DNA of 47,421 nt from Acidisphaera sp. (GCA_019240395.1 JAFAYM010000147.1:1-47421), one strand, 5' to 3'. Shown: positions 1-8,067, numbered from the stretch's first letter. Numbers and translations are program-made. Notes: a model not told the origin generated them from the sequence alone.

Positions 1-249
1 TATCTCCGGACCGTGAGTCCCGGCTCCGCCGTCATCGCGAGCTGCCCCTTGGCAGCGTGGCGATCCAGGCGGCTGGCAGCTCCTGGCGGCCCTGGATCGC
101 CACGTCGCTGCGCTCCTCGCGATGACGATGCCGTTTCGCCGCTTATCCGGCATGTGGGGATGCCAACTTTCGGGATGACACGCTAGCGCGACAGCAGGCG
201 ATCGACCCAGCGCAGCAGCAGATTCTCCCCGGCCTCGGCCGGTGGCGGT
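1..249. repeat. Left copy of a ~250-bp direct duplication (soeB 3' end plus palindromic unit)
   Basis: Positions 1-249 match 297-546 almost base for base, with a few substitutions and a 3-base indel. The unit contains a 97-bp palindromic repeat and, at its right end, the antisense of the last ~21 codons of soeB including its stop (reads ...AEAGENLLLRWVDRLLSR on the minus strand at about 181-249). About 47 bases of unrelated sequence (250-296) separate the copies. The left copy is only a 3' fragment: on the minus strand its reading frame runs into an upstream stop within the spacer. No intact gene is visible from 1 to 482. Confidence 0.9.
30..127. repeat. Palindromic repeat unit L1 (97-bp family)
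   Basis: The unit begins CGTCATCGCGAG and ends with the exact reverse complement CTCGCGATGACG. Inside lies a second inverted pair around GGCGATCCAGG and CCTGGATCGCC, so the whole unit can fold as a long imperfect hairpin. The same family forms the array at 25661-26133. Confidence 0.85.
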
Positions 250-328
250 GGTGAAGAAGACGACGGAAAGCGCCGGGTTCACGGCCTGGTTCCCGCTATC
301 CCCGGACCGTGAGTCCCGGCGGCTCCGC

Positions 329-426
329 CGTCATCGCGAGCTGCCCCTCGGCAGCGTGGCGATCCAGGCGGCTGGCACCTCGTGGCGGCCCTGGATCGCC
401 ACGTCGCTGCGCTCCTCGCGATGACG
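329..426. repeat. Palindromic repeat unit L2 (97-bp family)
   Basis: This is the second copy at the left edge, inside the right half of the 1-546 duplication. It has the same 12-base terminal inverted repeats and inner inverted pair as L1. It lies just downstream of the soeB stop codon and could act as a 3' transcript-end structure. Confidence 0.85.
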
Positions 427-482
427 ATGCCGCTTCGTCGCTTATCCGGCATGTGGTGATGCCAACTTTCGGGATCGACACG

Positions 483-1220
483 CTAGCGCGACAGCAGGCG
501 GTCGACCCAGCGCAGCAGCCGGTTTTCCCCGGCCTCGGCCGGTGGCGGCGCCGGCGCATCGACCGGCGTGCGCGGCCGCGGCGGCAGATACTTGTTCACC
601 GGGCGATAGCCCATCTCCGGCATCAGGTCGTAGCCGCCGCGCGCCGCCACCAGCCGGGAGACCGCGCTGTCGGGATCGCCGAGGTCGCCGAAATGCCGGG
701 CGTTGGTCGGGCAGGTGGCGACGCAGGCCGGCACCCGTTCGTGTTCCGGCAGGTTCTCGTTGTAGATGCGGTCGATGCATAGCGTGCACTTCTTCATCAC
801 GCCGTCCGCCTCGTCCAGCTCGCGCGCGCCGTACGGACAGGCCCAGGCGCAGAGCTGGCAGCCGATGCAGAGATCGTGATCGACCAGCACGATGCCGTCC
901 TCCGCCCGCTTGTAGGAGGCGCCGGTCGGGCAGACGGTGACGCAATCCGGCGTCTCGCAATGCAGGCAGGAGCGCGGGAAGTGCACGGTGCGGCTGCTCT
1001 GGCCGGCACTCGGCCCGGCCTCGTAGGTGTGCACGCGGTTGAACCAGACGCCGTCGGGATCGGCTTCATAGGCGTGATAGTCGGTGAGCGGCGCGGAGTG
1101 GCCGCTCATGTTCCACTCCTTGCAGTTCACCGCGCAGGCGTGACAGCCGACGCAGGTGTCGAGGTCGATCACCAGCCCGAGTTTTTTCGCGCCCGGCGTG
1201 CGCGCCGGCAGGCTGGTCAT
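483..1220 (-). CDS. soeB: 4Fe-4S ferredoxin-type subunit of a sulfite dehydrogenase, SoeB-like
   Basis: A 245-residue cytoplasmic electron-transfer subunit of the DmsB/NrfC/SoeB family. It carries the Cys groups expected for four [4Fe-4S] clusters: CVGCHACAVNC, CLHCETPDCVTVC, CIGCQLCAWAC and CTLC followed by CVATC. No signal peptide is seen. The ATG at 1220 overlaps the soeA stop by four bases (ATGA), so the two are translationally coupled. By family, SoeB passes electrons from the molybdenum subunit SoeA to a membrane quinone-reducing subunit SoeC. No soeC follows: the 482 bases downstream hold only repeats. Assignment to sulfite oxidation rests on the resemblance of the SoeA partner; another DMSO-reductase-family substrate remains possible. 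Confidence 0.8.
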   Translation of the reverse strand: MTSLPARTPGAKKLGLVIDLDTCVGCHACAVNCKEWNMSGHSAPLTDYHAYEADPDGVWFNRVHTYEAGPSAGQSSRTVHFPRSCLHCETPDCVTVCPTGASYKRAEDGIVLVDHDLCIGCQLCAWACPYGARELDEADGVMKKCTLCIDRIYNENLPEHERVPACVATCPTNARHFGDLGDPDSAVSRLVAARGGYDLMPEMGYRPVNKYLPPRPRTPVDAPAPPPAEAGENRLLRWVDRLLSR

Positions 1221-4066
1221 GACGCCGGCGCCGTGGCGTGCGCGGGATTGCTGGCGTTGTAGCGCAGGGTCTCGGGCGGTCGACCGAGCCCGGGCGGGGC
1301 GCCGAGTGCCGGGGGCTGCGGTGAGGTCGCCGCAGCCGTGGTCTTTTCGAGGCGCACGCGCAGATCGAACCAGGCGGCCTGGCCGGTGACGGGATCGCTG
1401 TTGGAGATCCTGTCCTCGCCGAGCGGCAGCCACTCGCAGATCGCATGGTTCAGCAGGAACCCCTCGCGGAACTCCTGGGAATCCTGTGCAAGCTGCCAGG
1501 CGCCGGCACGCTTGCCGATGGCGTTCCACGTCCAGACGGTGCCGGGATTGACGCCCTCCATCAGCTTGACGCGCCCCTTTACCCGGCCGTGCCGGCTGAT
1601 CACCCAGACCCAGTCCTCATCCGCGAGCCCGAGCGCCTGCGCGGTGGCGCGGTTCACGAACAGCCGGTTGCGCGCCAGGATCTGCCGCAGCCAGGCGTTC
1701 TGCGAGTGCCAGGAATGGTACATCGGCATCGGCCGCTGGGTGATCGCCTGCAGCGGGAAGCGGTCTCCCGGCGCGGCGGCGTCCTCGAACGGCGGATACC
1801 AGAAGGCCAGCGGATCGCAGAAACGCCCGACGCGCGCACGCAGGCGTTCCGGCGGCTGCACCGGGCCATGGCCCTGCGCCGCCAGGCGGAATTTCTGCAG
1901 CGGCTCGCTGTACAGCGACAGCACGATCTGGTCGTCGCGCCCGACCAGGCCCATCGCCTTGGCGGTGCGCAGATAGTCCCGGTTGGCGTGCTTGAAGTAG
2001 TGCTGCTCGGGCGGCAGGTGGTGCGTCCAGAAGCACTGGTTGGCGCGATAGCGTTCGAGCTGGTCGGGATTGACCGCGCCGACGCCGACCGCACTGCCGT
2101 CGGCGCCGCGAAATCCCGCGAGCGGGCCGATGCCGGGGCGGCGCTCGTGATGCACGATGTAGTCGGCGTAGTTCTCGTAGAGCGCGCTGTCGTCCTCGCG
2201 CACGAAGCCGGGCAGGCGCAGGCGGGCGCCGAGTTCGATCAGCACGTCCTGGAACGGCCGCACGTCGCGGTCCGGCTGCAGCACCGGCTGACGTATGGCA
2301 TCCGCCGGCCCGTCCGCGCTGCCGATCGGCCGATCGAGCAGGGAGATGCAGTCGAAGCGCTCGAGATAGGTGGTGTCCGGCAGCACCAGATCGGCATAGG
2401 CCACGGTTTCCGATGCATAGGCGTCGGCATAGATCACGAACGGGATACGGTAGTTGCCGGCTGCATCCTTGTCGGCGAGCATGCGCTGCGCGTCGCCGGG
2501 ATTCATCGACGAGTTCCAGGCCATGTTGGCCATGAACATGAAGAGCGTGTCGATGGGATAGGGATCGCCCGCCCAGGCATTGCCGATGACGGTGTGCAGC
2601 ATGCCGTGCAGGGCGAGCGGCGCTTCCCAGGAGAAGGCGTGGTCGATGCGGATCGGCGTGCCGTCCGCCTGCACGAGCAGATCCTCCGGCCCGCCGGGAT
2701 AGCCGAGCGCCATCCCGGGGATCGGCTTGCCGGCTTCGCTGTCGCGGCCGGCGGGCGCCGGCGCGATCGGGAAATGCTTGGGATAGGGTGATTTGTAGCG
2801 CCAGGACCCGGGCGTATCGACCGCACCCAGCAGCATCTGCAGGATGTGCAGCGCGCGGCAGGTGTGAAAGCCGTTGCTGTGCGCGGAGATGCCGCGCATC
2901 GCGTGCATCGACACCGGCCGGCCGACCATGCGCTCGTGCCGGCGGCCGGCGCAGTCGGTCCAGGGCTGCTCGATGACGACTTCGCGCGAAGCCGCCTCGG
3001 CGATTTCCGCGGCGATGCGGCGGATGGTTGCGGCCGAAATGCCGCAGCGTTCGGCGACGGCTTCGGGCGCGTAGGCGGCATCGAGGTAGCGTTCGGCCAG
3101 CAGGTGAAACACCGGCACGGCACGCCGGCCGTCCGGCAGCGTCACTTCACCGACCAGTGCCGGCTGGCTGTCGGGCGTGGCTGCCGCCACCGGCGCGCCC
3201 GAGCGGCGGTCCCAGGCCTGTGGCCGGCCCTCGCCGTCGCGGACGAACAGGCCGTCATCGGCGCCGCCGGGATCGCGCACGACCAGGTAGGGGGCATCGG
3301 TGTAGCGGACCAGGAACTCCAGGTCGATGCGGTCGCGGCGCAGCAGCTCATGGACCAGCGCCAGCACGAACAGCCCGTCGGTGCCGGGTCGCAGGCCGAT
3401 CCACTCGTCGGCGATCGCGGAGTAGCCGGTCTTCACCGGATTGATCGAGACGAATTTCTTGCCGCGCTGCTTGAGCCTGGACAGGCCGAGCTTGATCGGA
3501 TTGGAATCGTGATCCTCGGCGACACCGAACATCAGGAAGTATTCGGTCCGGTCCCAGTCGGGCTCGCCGAATTCCCAGAACGCCCCGCCGACGGAATAGA
3601 GCCCGCCCGCCGCCATGTTGACCGAGCAGAACCCGCCATGCGCGGCGAAATTCGGCGTGCCAAACTGCGACGCCCACCAGCCCGTCAGCGACTGGCTCTG
3701 GTCGCGGCCGGTGAAGAAGGCCAGGCGCTTCGGATCGGTTTCGCGGATGCGCGCCAGCCGGTCGGTGGCGATCTGCAGCGCCTCCTCCCACTCGATCTCG
3801 CGGAATTCCCCGGCGCCGCGCTCGCCGACGCGCAGCAGCGGCTTGCGCAGCTTCGCCGGCGAATACTGCTGCATGATGCCGGCCGAGCCCTTGGCGCAGA
3901 GCACGCCGCGGTTGACGGGGTGGTCGCGGTTGCCCTCGATGTAGCGGATGCGCCCGTTCAGCAGGTGCACCTTTATGCCGCAGCGGCAGGCGCACATGTA
4001 GCAGGTGCTATAGGCGACGGCGTCATGCACCGTCGGCGACAGATCGATCGCCTCGCGTGGGGCCAA
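1217..4066 (-). CDS. soeA: Molybdopterin oxidoreductase, SoeA-like sulfite dehydrogenase catalytic subunit
   Basis: A 949-residue member of the DMSO reductase family. It starts with a [4Fe-4S] motif (C22-x2-C25-x3-C29, then C57 in GVLCAKG). C147 in the segment GGFCSVN is a candidate molybdenum ligand. The C-terminal region looks like the usual molydopterin dinucleotide-binding domain. No Tat signal precedes the Cys motif, which fits the cytoplasmic SoeA type rather than periplasmic enzymes. The length matches SoeA proteins. The only upstream start is TTG at 4066, preceded by GGGAGAGG; a GTG at residue 13 is the alternative. It forms an operon with soeB. The predicted reaction is direct oxidation of sulfite to sulfate with electrons going to the quinone pool. 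Thiosulfate, polysulfide or tetrathionate reductases are related alternatives. Confidence 0.75.
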   Translation of the reverse strand: MAPREAIDLSPTVHDAVAYSTCYMCACRCGIKVHLLNGRIRYIEGNRDHPVNRGVLCAKGSAGIMQQYSPAKLRKPLLRVGERGAGEFREIEWEEALQIATDRLARIRETDPKRLAFFTGRDQSQSLTGWWASQFGTPNFAAHGGFCSVNMAAGGLYSVGGAFWEFGEPDWDRTEYFLMFGVAEDHDSNPIKLGLSRLKQRGKKFVSINPVKTGYSAIADEWIGLRPGTDGLFVLALVHELLRRDRIDLEFLVRYTDAPYLVVRDPGGADDGLFVRDGEGRPQAWDRRSGAPVAAATPDSQPALVGEVTLPDGRRAVPVFHLLAERYLDAAYAPEAVAERCGISAATIRRIAAEIAEAASREVVIEQPWTDCAGRRHERMVGRPVSMHAMRGISAHSNGFHTCRALHILQMLLGAVDTPGSWRYKSPYPKHFPIAPAPAGRDSEAGKPIPGMALGYPGGPEDLLVQADGTPIRIDHAFSWEAPLALHGMLHTVIGNAWAGDPYPIDTLFMFMANMAWNSSMNPGDAQRMLADKDAAGNYRIPFVIYADAYASETVAYADLVLPDTTYLERFDCISLLDRPIGSADGPADAIRQPVLQPDRDVRPFQDVLIELGARLRLPGFVREDDSALYENYADYIVHHERRPGIGPLAGFRGADGSAVGVGAVNPDQLERYRANQCFWTHHLPPEQHYFKHANRDYLRTAKAMGLVGRDDQIVLSLYSEPLQKFRLAAQGHGPVQPPERLRARVGRFCDPLAFWYPPFEDAAAPGDRFPLQAITQRPMPMYHSWHSQNAWLRQILARNRLFVNRATAQALGLADEDWVWVISRHGRVKGRVKLMEGVNPGTVWTWNAIGKRAGAWQLAQDSQEFREGFLLNHAICEWLPLGEDRISNSDPVTGQAAWFDLRVRLEKTTAAATSPQPPALGAPPGLGRPPETLRYNASNPAHATAPAS

Positions 4067-4124
4067 ATGCCTCTCCCGGCTCCGAGGTGCCCAGGAAGCG
4101 CGCGCGCAGAGAACAAGTCAAAGC

Positions 4125-4150
4125 AAGGCGAGGAGAGCCCTCGCCTTTTT
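4125..4150 (+). terminator. Terminator-like hairpin upstream of the rhodanese gene
   Basis: AAGGCGAGG (4125-4133) pairs perfectly with CCTCGCCTT (4139-4147) around a five-base loop and is followed by T residues to 4150, the classic rho-independent form on the plus strand. No plus-strand gene ends before it. It lies only about 22 bases before the GTG start of the next gene, in the divergent soeA/rhodanese spacer. It resembles the first hairpin of the dispersed two-hairpin repeat family. Confidence 0.6.
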
Positions 4151-4171
4151 CCTTCCCTGCCCTAAGCTGGC

Positions 4172-5743
4172 GTGATGACCCCAGCCGCACTGCTCGCCGC
4201 ACTCGGAGACGGCGGCGAACTCGCCATCCTCGATGCCCGCGAGGAGGGCGAGTTCGGCACCGGCCACCTGTTCTGGGCGGTGCCCTGTCCGCTGTCGCGA
4301 CGCGAGATCGTCGCCCGCGCCCTGCTGCCCCGGCTGGCCACCCGCATTGTCTGCGTCGATGACGGAAGCGGCCTGGCGGCGCGCCTCGCCGAGTGGCTCC
4401 GGGCGATCGGCTGCACCGATGTAGCGCAGCTCGAGGGCGGCACCCCGGCCTGGGCGGCCGCCGGCCAGGTGCTGTTCAGCGGCGTCAACGTGCACTCGAA
4501 AGCCTTCGGCGAGTGGGTCGAGCACGAATACGGCACCGAGAGCATCGATGCCGCCGCGCTCAAGCAATGGATCGACGAGAAGCGCGACCTCGTCGTGCTG
4601 GACAGCCGCCCCCTCGACGAGTTCACCCGGATGTCGATCCCCTCGGGCATCAACGTACCGGGCGGCGAGCTGGCCTACCGTATCGGCGACCTGGTCCCCG
4701 ACCCGGCGACCGTCGTGGTGGTGAACTGCGCGGGGCGGACGCGGAGCATCCTCGGGGCGGAAAGCCTGCGCCGCGCCGGCGTGCCGAACCGGGTGCTGGC
4801 GCTGCGCAACGGCACCATGGGATGGCAGCTCGCCGGCTACACCCCGGCGCACGGCCGCACCGAGCGCTTCCCGCCGGGTCGCCCGGCGAGCGCCGACCAG
4901 GCACTCGAACGCGCCCGCCGCTTCGCCGAAGCCTCGGGGGTCGGGGTGATCGGCGCGCTCGATCTCGCCCGCTATGAGGAGGACCCGGAGCGGACGCTCT
5001 ACGTTCTCGATGTCCGCGATCCCGCGGAGTTCCGGGCCGGCCATCGGCCGGGCAGCCGCAACGCCCCCGGCGGCCAGCTCGTGCAGGCGACCGACCGGTG
5101 GATCGGCGTGTGCCGCGCCCGGATCGCGCTGATCGATGACGACGGCGTGCGCGCCCGGATGACCGGCGCGTGGCTGCGCCAGATGGGCCACCGGGACGTG
5201 TTCGTGGTCGAAGACGGCCTGGCCGGCGCCCGATCCACCGGCGACGCGCCGGTGCCGGTGCCGGAACTGGCAGCCGAGGTCGCCTCGATGGAGCCCGCCG
5301 CCCTGGCCGGGCAGCTCGCGGACAGCGTCGTCGTGGACCTGGCGCGCAGCATCGAGTTCCGCGCCGGCCATATCCCCGGCGCGCTCTGGGGGGTGCGCAG
5401 CCGGCTCGAAACACTGCGTCCCGCTCTCACGCGAAAGGTGGTCGTCACCTCGCCCGACGGCGTGCTGGCCCGCCTCGCCGTGCCGGAGGTGGAAGCATTG
5501 GCCGGGGCGCCGGTGCAGGTGCTGCGCGGCGGCACCGCGGCCTGGCAGCAGGCCGGCTACCCGATCGAGGCAAACCCGGCGGAGCCGCCGGACGAGGCCT
5601 GCGTCGACACCTATCTCCGTCCCTATGACCGCAACCACGGTGTCGAGGCAGCGATGCGGGAGTATCTCTCCTGGGAGGTCGACCTGGTGCGCGACATCGC
5701 GCGGGATAGGACCGTAAGATTCAGTCGTGCGGGTAGCGAGTAA
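4172..5743 (+). CDS. Four-domain rhodanese-like sulfurtransferase
   Basis: A 523-residue protein made of four consecutive rhodanese folds (about residues 1-115, 125-235, 255-365 and 375-480). Each shows the rhodanese endings that lead to a GGTxAWxxAG or G..GWQLAGY motif. Only the second domain has an active-site loop with cysteine (VVVNCAGRTRS). The first (VCVDDGSG), third (ALIDDDGV) and fourth (VTSPDGVL) lack it at the equivalent place, so one domain is probably catalytic and three are structural or binding modules. No signal peptide is seen, so it should act in the cytoplasm. The start is GTG at 4172 or the adjacent ATG at 4175. It is divergent from soeAB, which suggests a role in sulfane-sulfur handling linked to sulfite formation. 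The substrate is unknown. Confidence 0.85.
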   Translation: MMTPAALLAALGDGGELAILDAREEGEFGTGHLFWAVPCPLSRREIVARALLPRLATRIVCVDDGSGLAARLAEWLRAIGCTDVAQLEGGTPAWAAAGQVLFSGVNVHSKAFGEWVEHEYGTESIDAAALKQWIDEKRDLVVLDSRPLDEFTRMSIPSGINVPGGELAYRIGDLVPDPATVVVVNCAGRTRSILGAESLRRAGVPNRVLALRNGTMGWQLAGYTPAHGRTERFPPGRPASADQALERARRFAEASGVGVIGALDLARYEEDPERTLYVLDVRDPAEFRAGHRPGSRNAPGGQLVQATDRWIGVCRARIALIDDDGVRARMTGAWLRQMGHRDVFVVEDGLAGARSTGDAPVPVPELAAEVASMEPAALAGQLADSVVVDLARSIEFRAGHIPGALWGVRSRLETLRPALTRKVVVTSPDGVLARLAVPEVEALAGAPVQVLRGGTAAWQQAGYPIEANPAEPPDEACVDTYLRPYDRNHGVEAAMREYLSWEVDLVRDIARDRTVRFSRAGSE

Positions 5744-6542
5744 GCAAGGTGAGGGGCTCTGCCCCTCAACCCCGCTGGGGACCGTCGTCCCCAGACCCCA
5801 TTTACTTAAGACTTGGTTCAATAGCGCGTTCGATCTGCTGCTGCCGCCGAATTGTCTGAGCTGCGATACGCTGGTGGCGGCGCCGGGGCTGCTCTGCGCG
5901 GAGTGCTTCCGCAAGACCGCCTTCATCACCGACCCCTTCTGCCTCCGCTGCGCCACGCCGTTCACCCATGCCAGCCAGGGCGGGCCCGACCGCCTCTGCC
6001 CGGACTGCCGCCAGGCGCCGCCCCGCTTCGACCGCGCCCGCGCCGCGCTGCGCTACGACGGGCACACCGCGCGGATCGTGCTCGCACTCAAATACGCCGA
6101 CCGGACCGAGACCGCCGCCGCCCTGGCGCGCCACATGGCCCGCGCCGGCTCCGTCCTGCTGCGCGAAGCCGACGTGCTGATCCCGGTTCCGCTGCATCGC
6201 CGGCGCCTGCTGTCGCGCCGCTACAACCAGGCGGCGCTGCTGGCCTATGCGCTGCGCCGCCTCGCCCAGCTTCCCGTCGTCCCGGACGCCCTGCAGCGGG
6301 TCCGATCGACCCCGTCGCTCGGCGACAAGAGCGGCCCGGAGCGGGCGCTGATCATGGAGGACGCGATCGCCGTCCGCCGCGGCCGTGGCGCACGCATCGC
6401 CGGCCGTCGCGTGCTCCTGATCGACGACGTGCTGACGTCCGGGGCGACCGCCAATGCCTGCGCCGAGGCGCTCAAGCGAAGCGGCGCCAGGGCGGTCGAC
6501 GTGCTGGTGGCGGCACGGGTGCCGGATCCCGGCCTGGGATGA
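5727..6542 (+). CDS. ComF family double zinc ribbon / phosphoribosyltransferase protein
   Basis: A ComF-type protein. Two zinc-ribbon CxxC pairs lie near residues 42-85 (NCLSC, LCAEC, FCLRC, LCPDC), and a type I phosphoribosyltransferase domain carries the PRPP motif VLLIDDVLTSGAT near residues 230-242. In competent bacteria ComF helps handle incoming single-stranded DNA; in others its role is unclear. The only standard in-frame start before the first CxxC is GTG at 5727, which overlaps the rhodanese gene by 17 bases. Use of it means that residues ~6-25 are encoded by the two-hairpin repeat at 5751-5794. A non-standard CTG start further in cannot be excluded. Domain identity is firm; the N-terminus is not. 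Confidence 0.85.
   Translation: MRVASKQGEGLCPSTPLGTVVPRPHLLKTWFNSAFDLLLPPNCLSCDTLVAAPGLLCAECFRKTAFITDPFCLRCATPFTHASQGGPDRLCPDCRQAPPRFDRARAALRYDGHTARIVLALKYADRTETAAALARHMARAGSVLLREADVLIPVPLHRRRLLSRRYNQAALLAYALRRLAQLPVVPDALQRVRSTPSLGDKSGPERALIMEDAIAVRRGRGARIAGRRVLLIDDVLTSGATANACAEALKRSGARAVDVLVAARVPDPGLG
5751..5794. repeat. Two-hairpin intergenic repeat, copy inside the comF reading frame
   Basis: The first hairpin is GAGGGGC-TCT-GCCCCTC (5751-5767). The second is CTGGGGAC-CGTC-GTCCCCAG (5775-5794) with a perfect 8-bp stem. The same pair of hairpins recurs at 9941, 16858, 22413 and 28096. Confidence 0.8.
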
Positions 6543-6602
6543 CCGCCGAACCTTGTCCTGGGCCGGCGCCGACACGATGTCGCCGTGAGCGAGGAGGTCC
6601 GC

Positions 6603-6863
6603 ATGCCGAAGGTGGAGGTCTATACGCAGCCCTGGTGCGGCTTCTGCAGCCGGGTGAAGCGGCTGCTCGACAGCAAGGGCGTCTCCTTCCGCGAGATCGA
6701 GGCGCCGCACGGCACGCCCGAGCGCGAGGAGGCGATCCGCCGTTCGGGCGGGCGCACCACCGTGCCGCAGGTGTTCATCGACGGGCGCCATATCGGCGGC
6801 TGCGATGAGCTGACCGCGCTGGATGCCAGCGGCAAGCTCGATCCGCTGCTGGCGGCGGCATAG
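6603..6863 (+). CDS. grxC: Glutaredoxin 3-type
   Basis: An 86-residue class I glutaredoxin. By family it reduces protein disulfides and glutathione mixed disulfides with glutathione in the cytoplasm. The redox centre is C12-G-F-C15, where most dithiol glutaredoxins have CPYC. The downstream TVPQVFIDG segment (cis-Pro glutathione-binding loop) and the GGCDEL motif are intact. ATG 6603 is preferred because AGGAGG lies 7 bases before it; a GTG at 6585 would add six residues. It follows comF by about 60 bases and may be cotranscribed with it. Confidence 0.9.
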   Translation: MPKVEVYTQPWCGFCSRVKRLLDSKGVSFREIEAPHGTPEREEAIRRSGGRTTVPQVFIDGRHIGGCDELTALDASGKLDPLLAAA

Positions 6864-6872
6864 AGCGGCGCT

Positions 6873-7625
6873 CTATGCAGCGAAACTGACTTCCGCCGAT
6901 CCGAGGCCGTCGAAGCGGACGCAGCAGACCTCGCCTGGCTTCAAATAGCGCAGGCCGGTGTAGGACCCGCAGGTGACGAACTGGCCGGCCTTGACGCCGC
7001 CGGCCGGGCGCAGCAGTTCCACCAGCGCGACCGCGACGCCGAGCGGATCGTTGGTCGGGTGGCCGCCGGACTGCTCCAGCACGGCCTCTCCGTTGACCTC
7101 GAGCACGACGCGCAGGGTCGCCAGATCGAGGCTTTGCCAGTCCGCCGTCAGCTCGCCGGAAACGAAGCCCTGGTTGCTGATGCTGTCCGCGAGCTTGTCG
7201 AGCATCGGCGTGTCCGGGTCGGCGAAGCGGCTGCTGACGATCTCGATCGCGGCGCAGGCGTCGACGCAGGCGGCGATTTCCTCGCGCGTGTAGGGCGTGG
7301 GGCGCGACGGCAGGTCGCGGCGGAAGCGGAACGCGACTTCGCCCTCGACGCCGCCCTGGCCCATCTCGGCCTGCGAGATGCGCGCGGGCGAGCGGCGGAT
7401 CGCCGGCGCATAGATCGGCGCGCGAACCGGCTCCCCTCCCGCGGGGGCATTGGCCTTGAACGCGCCGACCTCGGCGCCGAGCCGTGCGGTGATCGCGTCC
7501 TGGATCGCGTGCGCGTCGGCGACGATCTGCGGGCGGCATTGCGTCGGCAGCGGGCCGATGCGCGATTGCTGCTGCCTCGCGGCAACCAGCAGAGAGGCGG
7601 CTTCGGCGACACGAGTCGGGTCCAT
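6873..7625 (-). CDS. 2-keto-4-pentenoate hydratase-like protein (FAH superfamily, MhpD group)
   Basis: A 250-residue protein resembling 2-oxopent-4-enoate / 2-oxo-hept-3-ene-1,7-dioate hydratases, which act in meta-cleavage degradation of aromatics. Family-like stretches are EGEVAFRF, the acidic region AAIEIVSSRF near residue 130, and GHPTNDPLGVAVALVELL near residue 190. The ATG at 7625 has the purine-rich AGGCGAGGTG upstream; longer in-frame extensions run into the neighbouring gene. No ring-cleavage dioxygenase lies nearby, so its pathway cannot be inferred. It is the last gene of the minus-strand run containing the nitrile hydratase genes. Confidence 0.8.
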   Translation of the reverse strand: MDPTRVAEAASLLVAARQQQSRIGPLPTQCRPQIVADAHAIQDAITARLGAEVGAFKANAPAGGEPVRAPIYAPAIRRSPARISQAEMGQGGVEGEVAFRFRRDLPSRPTPYTREEIAACVDACAAIEIVSSRFADPDTPMLDKLADSISNQGFVSGELTADWQSLDLATLRVVLEVNGEAVLEQSGGHPTNDPLGVAVALVELLRPAGGVKAGQFVTCGSYTGLRYLKPGEVCCVRFDGLGSAEVSFAA

Positions 7626-7662
7626 GATGTTCACCTCGCCTGCAGAACGTTTGACGGACGTG

Positions 7663-8067
7663 TCAGCGGATCTCGACGACCGCGCTGTCGTGCGAAATGC
7701 TCGTCCCGCCGATGACATCCCACTCGAACTGGTCGACCCCGTGGAATCCGGGCGTCGGAACATACCATACGCCCAGCCCGGGATAGATATTGCCGGTGCA
7801 GTCCGGCGCACCTTCCCGAAGCCGGGTCGACCTGGTCGGTCCCGGACGGAACGATACGGTGCCATGCGCCGGCGCCGTGCGCAGCACGAGCTGCGGCGGC
7901 TCCATCGCGGTGCAGTCCTGATGCCAGCGCCCGTAGGTAAAGACACGGAGCTCCTGGCCGGCGGAGCCGGACCGATGGAAGGTCTGCTCCCGCGACATCC
8001 GCTCCTGTCCCCAGGCCGGCATGGCACAGGCGGCCAACGCCACGCCGGCAAGGATCAGTCGCACCAT
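7663..8067 (-). CDS. Small secreted protein of unknown function
   Basis: A 134-residue protein with a clear Sec signal peptide (hydrophobic core LILAGVALAACA, probable cleavage after PAWG). The mature part has two Cys residues that could form a disulfide. It carries a pattern found in cadherin-like or tandem-repeat beta domains (APAHGTVSF...VWYVPTPGFHGVDQFEWDV), so a single beta-sandwich periplasmic protein is likely. It starts 10 bases after the nitrile hydratase alpha stop and is probably cotranscribed. I do not recognise a specific family. Confidence 0.75.
   Translation of the reverse strand: MVRLILAGVALAACAMPAWGQERMSREQTFHRSGSAGQELRVFTYGRWHQDCTAMEPPQLVLRTAPAHGTVSFRPGPTRSTRLREGAPDCTGNIYPGLGVWYVPTPGFHGVDQFEWDVIGGTSISHDSAVVEIR

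Noticed and set aside
1217-4066. Formate dehydrogenase or nitrate reductase assignment for the molybdenum enzyme
   Set aside because: No Tat signal, partner subunit of the SoeB kind and an N-terminal CYMCACRC segment typical of SoeA-like proteins; still not proven without phylogeny.
2846-4165. 439-residue plus-strand reading frame over soeA
   Set aside because: No conserved domain; soeA on the other strand has complete cofactor motifs.
4118-5965. 615-residue minus-strand reading frame
   Set aside because: It is antisense to the rhodanese gene, lacks any recognisable domain and has the Arg/Gly/His-rich look of a shadow frame in GC-rich DNA.
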